From NCBI GenBank assembly GCA_019308525.1, contig JAFDIC010000159.1:1-10333 (forward strand): a DNA stretch of 10,333 bases, in the 5' to 3' direction. Origin of the DNA: Deltaproteobacteria bacterium. Its GTDB lineage: Bacteria; Desulfobacterota; DSM-4660; Desulfatiglandales; HGW-15. Shown here in pieces: positions 6,483 to 10,333 of the stretch. The notes beneath the pieces are model-generated. The model had not been told where the DNA came from, searched no databases, and was given only the letters and a program-made list of their open reading frames with translations. The first letter of the stretch is position 1; each line of letters opens with the position of its first letter. Both the position numbers and the translations under genes were made by a program.

Positions 6483-6514
6483 TAGGCTCCTGCCCATACA
6501 TGGTAGGAGGTCTA
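6483..6514 (+). promoter_or_regulatory. Hairpin that sequesters the ribosome-binding site of the first transposon gene
   Basis: CTCCT (6487-6491) pairs with AGGAG (6505-6509), the Shine-Dalgarno of the gene starting at 6516. CCA (6494-6496) pairs with TGG (6501-6503) inside it, and the outer TAGG (6483-6486) pairs with TCTA (6511-6514) with one bulge. The AGGAGG would thus be buried in a stem of about 12 pairs. This resembles the way IS10 and IS50 hide their start sites in read-through transcripts; here the role is inferred. Confidence 0.45.
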
Positions 6515-6515
6515 T

Positions 6516-7085
6516 ATGTTAGCAGAACTTGTCCAAAGATCCAGTCTTTTTCTTCTTCTGCACAAATTAGATCAAGATCTATCCAAGCAATACCGATGGA
6601 AGGGTTGCCCTTTTTGTCAAGGCCCGCTGCATCAAGCCAACTATGAGAGAAAACCCCGTGGAGGTCCGGGATTCCTTCCTGAAGACCTGTGCATTCGGCA
6701 AAGTTTGTGCTGTGGCAGAGAGGGTTGCCGTCGCAGGACATTACCCCCATCCTGTTTGTTTATGGGCCGGAGGGTTTACTGGGGCGCTGTGATTTTAGTG
6801 GTGATGACATTGAGGCAGAACAGGCCTGAAGGGGCTGGCACAAAACGGCTGATAGGGATGTTTGGTATTTCCCGCAAGACCCTGATGCGTTGGATTGCAT
6901 ACTATCGTGAGGTATTTCCTCAAAGTGCCCAATGGAAAAGGCTCAGGGGTAGAGTTGGGGTCTATGTAGGGAATAACCGCTTACCCGGTGATTTAGTGGA
7001 TTATTTCATAGATCATTGCGATTGTGCTGAGGAAGGACTGATACGCTGTCTCTATTTTTTAGCTGAAGCAGCGGATGGCTTATAG
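6516..7085 (+). CDS. Transposon zinc-ribbon/HTH accessory protein
   Basis: A 189-residue protein. Residues 31-71 hold a split Cys4 zinc ribbon: CPFC (31-34), then CCGREGC (65-71), with GPLHQANYERKPRGG and PPSCLFMGRRVYWG around it. The LH-x-A-x-Y-x-RKPRG and GCRRR-x-x-PPS patterns recur, from memory, in proteins beside integrase-like transposases in proteobacteria and planctomycetes. Residues about 108-130 (GTKRLIGMFGISRKTLMRWI) form a helix-turn-helix. No DDE, Tyr or Ser recombinase residues are seen, so it is not itself the transposase. DNA binding at transposon ends, self-regulation, or a target-choice role similar to TniQ (which also has HTH and zinc parts) are the options; the last is speculative. 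AGGAGG (6505-6510) lies 5 bases before the ATG. Confidence 0.78.
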   Translation: MLAELVQRSSLFLLLHKLDQDLSKQYRWKGCPFCQGPLHQANYERKPRGGPGFLPEDLCIRQSLCCGREGCRRRTLPPSCLFMGRRVYWGAVILVVMTLRQNRPEGAGTKRLIGMFGISRKTLMRWIAYYREVFPQSAQWKRLRGRVGVYVGNNRLPGDLVDYFIDHCDCAEEGLIRCLYFLAEAADGL

Positions 7086-7128
7086 TCAGCCATTGTGATG
7101 GGGGGCCCCATCCACGCAAAAGATGGGG
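7075..7128 (+). repeat. Mutually exclusive hairpins between the zinc-ribbon gene and the transposase gene
   Basis: ATGGCT (7075-7080) pairs with AGCCAT (7088-7093) across the TAG stop. Next, GATGGGG (7097-7103), CCCCATC (7106-7112) and GATGGGG (7122-7128) form a three-arm set: the middle arm can pair perfectly with either outer one, but not both. This is the layout of an attenuator or switch. The 7086-7193 gap holds no gene. Confidence 0.5.
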
Positions 7129-7193
7129 AGTTCCCTTATCGCTTTGACTGATATAGAAGGCGGTTCCAAAACAAAAGAGAGGAGGAGCCGTCT

Positions 7194-8411
7194 ATGGATA
7201 ATAAAAAGCCGAAACGGGTAATGAGCTGGGCCCAATTTCGCTTTTCGGTGATCGGCTCATTGTTAGCAAAGCCCCCTGAGAAGGGACAATTGCGTAAGGA
7301 GCTGCAGGAGCTGGCCTCTGAACACTATCTTCATCCCATCAAAGGCATCCAGGTTAAATTTGCCCCCTCCACTATAGAGCGCTGGTATTACCGTGCGTTA
7401 GGAGCCGAAGATCCCATCAAGGCCCTGGGACGTAAAGTCCGCTCAGACGCGGGCAAGAGTACGGCCATGAGCGTGTTGTTGTCCGAGGAGCTGCGCAGAC
7501 AATATGCCCTATATCCCCGCTGGAGCTACCAACTGCACAGGGATAACCTGGTGGCACTGGCGCAGATGAAGCCGCAATTGGGACAGATACCGTCCTATTC
7601 CACGCTTCTCAGACATATGAAGGAGCGAGGTTGGATCAAGAAGAGTTCTCCTCCTCCCAATCCAACCCCAGGCCAAAAAGAGGCCGCCAAACGCCTTGAG
7701 AAGCGTGAGGTGCGTAGTTTTGAATCGGAATATGTTCATGCCCTTTGGCACCTGGACTATCATGAAGGACGGCGCCGGGTGGTAGACAGCGACGGTCAGT
7801 GGCATAAGCCCCTGGTTTTATGCATTCTCGATGACCGCTCAAGGTTATGCTGTCATGCTCAGTGGTATCTTAGGGAGACGGCCGAGACATTATTCCATGG
7901 ATTGATGCAAGCATTCCATAAACGGGGCCTCCCGCGCTCCTTAATGTCGGACAACGGCTCGGCCATGATCGCCCAGGAGAGCGAAAACGGCCTATTGAGG
8001 CTGGGGATTTTACACGAAAAAACCCTCCCCTATAGCCCCTATCAGAATGGCAAGCAGGAAGCCTTCTGGGGACAACTTGAAGGACGGCTTATGGCCATGC
8101 TTTGCAGGGTGGAGCCGCTGACCCTGGAGTTTTTAAACCAGGCCACCCAGGCATGGGTAGAACAGGAATACAACCGAAGCCTGCATCAAGAGATCGCTAC
8201 TTCTCCCCTTGAGCGAATGCTGGAAGGTGAGGATGTTTCCCGTCCCCCTCCCCTGAGAGTGAAGCACTACGATTGGCCTTTACTGTCCGAGAGAGGCGCA
8301 CGCAGCGCAAAAGTGATGGCACCATTTCCATCAAAGGAGTGCGCTTTGAGGTGCCGTCTCGTTTTAGCCACTTCCAACATCTCTATGTGCGTTACCAAAG
8401 CTGGAACCTAA
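7194..8411 (+). CDS. DD(35)E integrase-like transposase (TnsB/TniA/MuA type), catalytic part
   Basis: The frame codes 405 residues, of which about 351 follow the family. The N-terminal 1-170 is basic with HTH segments (IKGIQVKFAPSTIERWYYRAL; a second near IPSYSTLLRHMKERGW). The catalytic RNase-H fold follows, with HALWHLDYHEG (Asp188), LMSDNGSAM (Asp253) and YQNGKQEAFWGQLEG (Glu289); 35 residues lie between Asp253 and Glu289, a canonical DD(35)E triad. It would cut and join the transposon ends. After EDVSRP (349-351) the reading frame departs: the last 54 residues look unlike any transposase, whereas the correct C-terminus continues in the -1 frame from 8246. The shift coincides with the C run at 8244-8248. 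GGAGGAG (7181-7187) precedes ATG 7194. Either a 1-base loss inactivated the gene, or ribosomal frameshifting makes the full-length 493-residue protein. Confidence 0.88.
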   Translation: MDNKKPKRVMSWAQFRFSVIGSLLAKPPEKGQLRKELQELASEHYLHPIKGIQVKFAPSTIERWYYRALGAEDPIKALGRKVRSDAGKSTAMSVLLSEELRRQYALYPRWSYQLHRDNLVALAQMKPQLGQIPSYSTLLRHMKERGWIKKSSPPPNPTPGQKEAAKRLEKREVRSFESEYVHALWHLDYHEGRRRVVDSDGQWHKPLVLCILDDRSRLCCHAQWYLRETAETLFHGLMQAFHKRGLPRSLMSDNGSAMIAQESENGLLRLGILHEKTLPYSPYQNGKQEAFWGQLEGRLMAMLCRVEPLTLEFLNQATQAWVEQEYNRSLHQEIATSPLERMLEGEDVSRPPPLRVKHYDWPLLSERGARSAKVMAPFPSKECALRCRLVLATSNISMCVTKAGT

Positions 8412-8674
8412 CCAAAGCCTATCTGATAGACCCGCACACCGATGACTTGTTGGCGTCCATCTATCCCCAGGATAAAATAAAAAATGCCAACGGATACCGG
8501 CGTATGCTACAAACACCTGCTGTATCCACAGAGCCCGACCATAAGAGGGATCAAGATCCTATCCCGCCCCTTTTGCGAAAGATCTTATCCGATTACGCAG
8601 CTACCGGTCTCCCACCCGCTTACCTGCCCACGGGACCCATAACCACAGATGATAAGGAGAAGGAGCATGAATGA
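8246..8674 (+). pseudogene. Transposase C-terminal Mu-type beta-barrel domain, in the shifted frame
   Basis: In the -1 frame relative to 7194, the family pattern resumes exactly at the C run: SPESEALRLAFTVRERRTQR, then SDGTISIKGVRFEVPSR, LYVRYQSWNLTKAYLIDP and a YPQDKIKNANGYRR segment. This is the beta-barrel domain that follows the catalytic core in MuA/TnsB-type transposases and helps contact DNA and the ATPase partner. The frame is open from 8231 to TGA 8672-8674 without decay, so the shift is recent or functional. If translated separately it could start at TTG 8273, but no ribosome site supports that. Its stop overlaps the ATPase start (ATGAATGA). Confidence 0.75.
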
Positions 8675-9530
8675 TAAACAATTATTGGCCCTTTATGGGC
8701 TCAAATGGAATCCCTTTTTACCCGATATTCCGGTTGAAGCTCTATGGCCTGCACCAGGTATTGATAGCTTTTGCTTTCGGATTGAGACCTTGGTGATGCG
8801 CGGAGGCTTTGCCCTTATTTGTGGTGAGCCTGGATTGGGAAAATCCAAAATCTTACATCTCTTGGCCCACCGACTTAATGCTATGGGCGATGTGGTAGTT
8901 GGGGTCATGGAACGTCCCCAGAGCAGCCTTAGTGATTTTTACCGTGAAATGGGGACCCTCTTCGAGGTCAACCTATCCCCGGCCAATCGCTATGGTGGGT
9001 TCAAGGCCCTCAGAGAGCGATGGCAAAACCATATCAATAGCACCCTGCTAAGACCCGTACTCCTCATCGACGAGGCACAAGAGATGATCACAGCATGTTT
9101 GAACGAAATCCGTCTGCTCGGAAGCGCCCATTTCGACTCCAAATCCATGCTCACCACTGTGTTGTGCGGGGATATGCGACTCCCTGATCGTTTTCGAGGC
9201 ACAGCACTGGTCTCTTTAGGCTCTCGGATGCAGGTGCGTCACCTTCTACAGCCCTATGACCGCCATGATCTGCTCGATTATCTTGATCATACCCTTTTGC
9301 AAGCAGCAGCTCCTCATCTGATGAGTCAAACACTCAAAGAAACCCTTGTTGACCATGCTGCAGGAAATCTGAGGCTGCTCAATACCATGGCCGCAGAACT
9401 CCTCACAACTGCCGCTCAAAGGCAACTTAAACAACTCGATGAAAAGCTTTTCCTGGAAACCTTCTCACGTAACCCGTCCGCTAAACGACTCAAGGAAAAA
9501 CAAAACTATAATCAATTATCAGGAGGATAA
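8667..9530 (+). CDS. AAA+ ATPase transposition partner (TnsC/TniB/ExeA-like)
   Basis: With the start at ATG 8667 the protein has 287 residues. Two AAGGAG-type sites (8654-8659 and 8660-8665) favour this start over ATG 8649. It opens with the ExeA-like YGLKWNPFLPDIP, has Walker A GEPGLGKS (53-60), Walker B VLLIDEAQE (131-139), a sensor-1 strand TTVLCGD (163-169) and a likely sensor-2 arginine in GNLRLLNTMA. Such ATPases bind target DNA, recruit the DDE transposase and often give target immunity (MuB, TnsC, TniB). The start overlaps the transposase stop by 8 bases, implying translational coupling and matched amounts of the two proteins. It appears intact, in contrast to the frameshifted transposase. 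An ExeA-type secretion ATPase role is rejected because of the transposase partner. Confidence 0.88.
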   Translation: MNDKQLLALYGLKWNPFLPDIPVEALWPAPGIDSFCFRIETLVMRGGFALICGEPGLGKSKILHLLAHRLNAMGDVVVGVMERPQSSLSDFYREMGTLFEVNLSPANRYGGFKALRERWQNHINSTLLRPVLLIDEAQEMITACLNEIRLLGSAHFDSKSMLTTVLCGDMRLPDRFRGTALVSLGSRMQVRHLLQPYDRHDLLDYLDHTLLQAAAPHLMSQTLKETLVDHAAGNLRLLNTMAAELLTTAAQRQLKQLDEKLFLETFSRNPSAKRLKEKQNYNQLSGG

Positions 9531-9534
9531 AACC

Positions 9535-9708
9535 ATGAAAACAAAAAAAGAGGAAGCCAAATTGGCCTTTGAACTTTGCGCAACCTTGGCCCGACTCGAA
9601 TCCATGTTATGGGATAAATATGACAAGGAGTTTATGCAGATGATGGACCTGCAAATGACGGAAACTGCGGATAAATATATCGACCATGAAGACGATTTTC
9701 CCTTTTAG
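9535..9708 (+). CDS. Small transposon-encoded protein with acidic tail
   Basis: A 57-residue protein starting at ATG 9535 behind a perfect AGGAGG (9521-9526, 8 bases away); it follows the ATPase stop by only 4 bases. The N-terminus is Lys-rich (MKTKKEEAK), the centre predicts one long amphipathic helix (LAFELCATLARLESMLWDKY and the next turns), and the tail is acidic, ending DHEDDFPF. No family recognised. Its tight linkage to the transposition ATPase suggests a partner or regulator of that machinery, which is inference. A longer reading of this frame from upstream merely overlaps the ATPase gene. Confidence 0.72.
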   Translation: MKTKKEEAKLAFELCATLARLESMLWDKYDKEFMQMMDLQMTETADKYIDHEDDFPF

Positions 9709-9719
9709 TGAAATCCTTT

Positions 9720-9750
9720 GCTGGAGTTGCTTTTTCTCAACAACTCCAGC
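9720..9750 (+). terminator. Stem-loop after the transposon genes, possible terminator
   Basis: GCTGGAGTTG (9720-9729) pairs perfectly with CAACTCCAGC (9741-9750) around the 11-nt loop CTTTTTCTCAA. It lies 12 bases after the last transposon gene. The bases after the stem (AATACCC) are not T-rich, so it may only protect the 3' end of the message, or be part of the transposon right end. Confidence 0.5.
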
Positions 9751-9769
9751 AATACCCTATCATGATCGG

Positions 9770-9913
9770 TCAGAAATACACTCCAACCCCTACTTCATAA
9801 TCTCCGTCAAATAGCTTGAAGTCGATCCCATCATTTACCGAGATCAGCCTCATTCTCAACCCCTGAATTTGGGGTACTTCCTGATCCTTGTCAATACGCT
9901 GGTATTTATCACT
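9770..9913 (-). pseudogene. C-terminal fragment of an unidentified, possibly outer-membrane, protein
   Basis: On the minus strand a frame runs from 9913 to TGA 9772-9770 and codes 47 residues; upstream it is closed by a stop. The end reads GLRMRLISVNDGIDFKLFDGDYEVGVGVYF. Alternating residues and a terminal Phe are what a last beta-barrel strand looks like (the recognition signal for the BAM complex), hence the suggestion. There is no start codon with a ribosome site, so if real it is the 3' remainder of a gene cut off near 9914, perhaps by the transposon insertion or an earlier event. It could also be chance. Confidence 0.35.
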
Positions 9914-10200
9914 TCAGCTGTTTGAAAAGCAATTCGGACAATCTGGTCATGGGCGGCTGCGTGTGATGATGCTTTTTCTTGGGTTCCGAGTCTCCCGGGC
10001 TTGTCTTTTCTGCGACTTATCTGCGCGGGAGTTCTACCCGCTTCCGCTGTTCCCCTCGCCTACGCCCGGGGCCAGGGGTTTTCCCCACTGATAGGTCACG
10101 GAAAGACGCCGCCCTTCCACCAGTCACTCCAGAAAAGGTATCATCACCCGTTCTACCTATCTAAGGGGCATTTCAAAAGGCTAAGGTATTATGGAAAGAT
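9914..10200. other. Unassigned sequence between the right flank and the last gene
   Basis: No frame on either strand shows a recognisable family. It is GC-rich in the middle, with small palindromes: GCGGG-AGTTCTA-CCCGC near 10026 and GGGG-TTTT-CCCC near 10076. Long plus-strand frames here (for example the one ending at 10300) have unlikely composition and conflict with the better-supported start at 10213. Base composition differs from the transposon next door. Confidence 0.3.
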
Positions 10201-10212
10201 AAAGGAGGTGCG

Positions 10213-10333
10213 ATGCCCTTTTACAAAGGATCCAGGGCATATAAAAAGACAGCCCTCTCGGATTTACGGGGTGCTTGGCCGAACCTTCGAGACGAAGTAG
10301 TTGGCGTTGTCTCATTTCCTGAGTGGGAGAAGT
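10213..10333 (+). CDS. 5' end of an unidentified gene running off the window
   Basis: ATG 10213 is preceded by AAGGAGG (10202-10208, 4 bases away), the strongest ribosome site in this part, and the frame stays open to the window edge, giving 40 residues: MPFYKGSRAYKKTALSDLRG, then a segment ending VVGVVSFPEWEK. There is no signal peptide. An in-frame TAA at 10162-10164 with no other start between makes this start firm if the gene is real. Too little is visible to name a family. Confidence 0.5.
   Translation, partial: MPFYKGSRAYKKTALSDLRGAWPNLRDEVVGVVSFPEWEK

Larger units (their letters stand above)
6431..9750 (+). mobile_element. TnsB/TnsC-type transposon (zinc-ribbon protein, DD(35)E transposase, AAA+ ATPase, small protein)
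   Basis: Four co-directional genes with strong ribosome sites form one module: a zinc-ribbon/HTH protein (6516-7085), a DDE transposase (7194-8674, frameshifted), an ATPase (8667-9530) and a 57-residue protein (9535-9708). A retroviral-integrase-like transposase followed by an overlapping AAA+ partner is the hallmark of the Mu/Tn7/Tn5053 superfamily, in which the ATPase guides target choice. No TniQ, TnsA or resolvase gene and no cargo gene is present. The edges given are those of the first and last structured elements next to the genes; the true ends probably lie within 6289-6430 and 9750-9920. I could not find terminal inverted repeats or a target duplication by eye. Confidence 0.75.

Noticed and set aside
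7097..7128. CRISPR-like or iteron repeat
   Set aside because: Only three 7-bp arms in alternating orientation; no regular spacing or spacers.
9720..9750. Transposon right terminal inverted repeat
   Set aside because: The hairpin is self-complementary, but I found no matching copy at the left side (6289-6480).
10060..10110. Resemblance of AGGGGTTTTCCCC followed by GTCACGG to cloning-vector lacZ sequence
   Set aside because: Matches only short stretches with wrong spacing and flanks; coincidence of a short palindrome.
10001..10300. 99-codon plus-strand frame near the right edge
   Set aside because: No ribosome site or family pattern, and it conflicts with the well-initiated frame starting at 10213.

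Overview
The window reads as accessory chromosomal DNA from a Gram-negative bacterium, probably of the deltaproteobacterial / Desulfobacterota kind. This is an inference from the mix of a PEP-CTERM protein behind a sigma-54 promoter, a lipoprotein with an LssY C-terminal domain, a TIGR04076-type small protein, DUF4143-ATPase and REP-associated transposase (RAYT) relics, and a TnsB/TnsC-like transposon. No rRNA, tRNA or CRISPR array was seen.

Layout. (1) 1-400 is a graveyard of mobile and accessory fragments: the 3' end of an unrecognised, possibly transposase, gene; a minus-strand relic of a DUF4143-type ATPase; and the first codons of a RAYT gene that hit a stop. (2) 564-3771 is the housekeeping-like stretch, all on the plus strand: an AlkD-family DNA alkylation-repair gene interrupted by one in-frame TGA, a TatD metal-dependent hydrolase, a TIGR04076-like small protein, and a secreted lipoprotein with an LssY_C domain. 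The last three are closely spaced and may be co-transcribed. (3) 3772-5380 is mostly non-coding; it holds a second RAYT 5' end whose upstream flank matches the first, then over 1 kb with no convincing gene. (4) 5240-6288 is a self-contained PEP-CTERM unit: upstream dyad, consensus -24/-12 promoter, about 180-nt structured leader, strong Shine-Dalgarno, secreted PEP-CTERM protein, and a textbook intrinsic terminator. (5) About 6431-9750 is a transposon: zinc-ribbon/HTH protein, DD(35)E transposase (frameshifted in a C run just before its beta-barrel domain), AAA+ ATPase overlapping the transposase stop, and a 57-residue acidic-tailed protein. All four are co-directional with strong ribosome sites. 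(6) 9770-10333 carries a minus-strand C-terminal fragment that looks like a final outer-membrane beta-strand, unassigned sequence, and the start of a gene running off the right edge.

How it fits together. The transposon sits just after the PEP-CTERM terminator. Its transposase/ATPase pair follows the TnsB/TnsC (MuA/MuB) logic, but no TniQ, TnsA or resolvase is present; the zinc-ribbon/HTH protein and the small terminal protein occupy the places where accessory or targeting proteins usually lie. Both the leader of the first gene and the gap before the transposase have hairpins suited to translational or transcriptional damping. I could not define terminal inverted repeats by eye.
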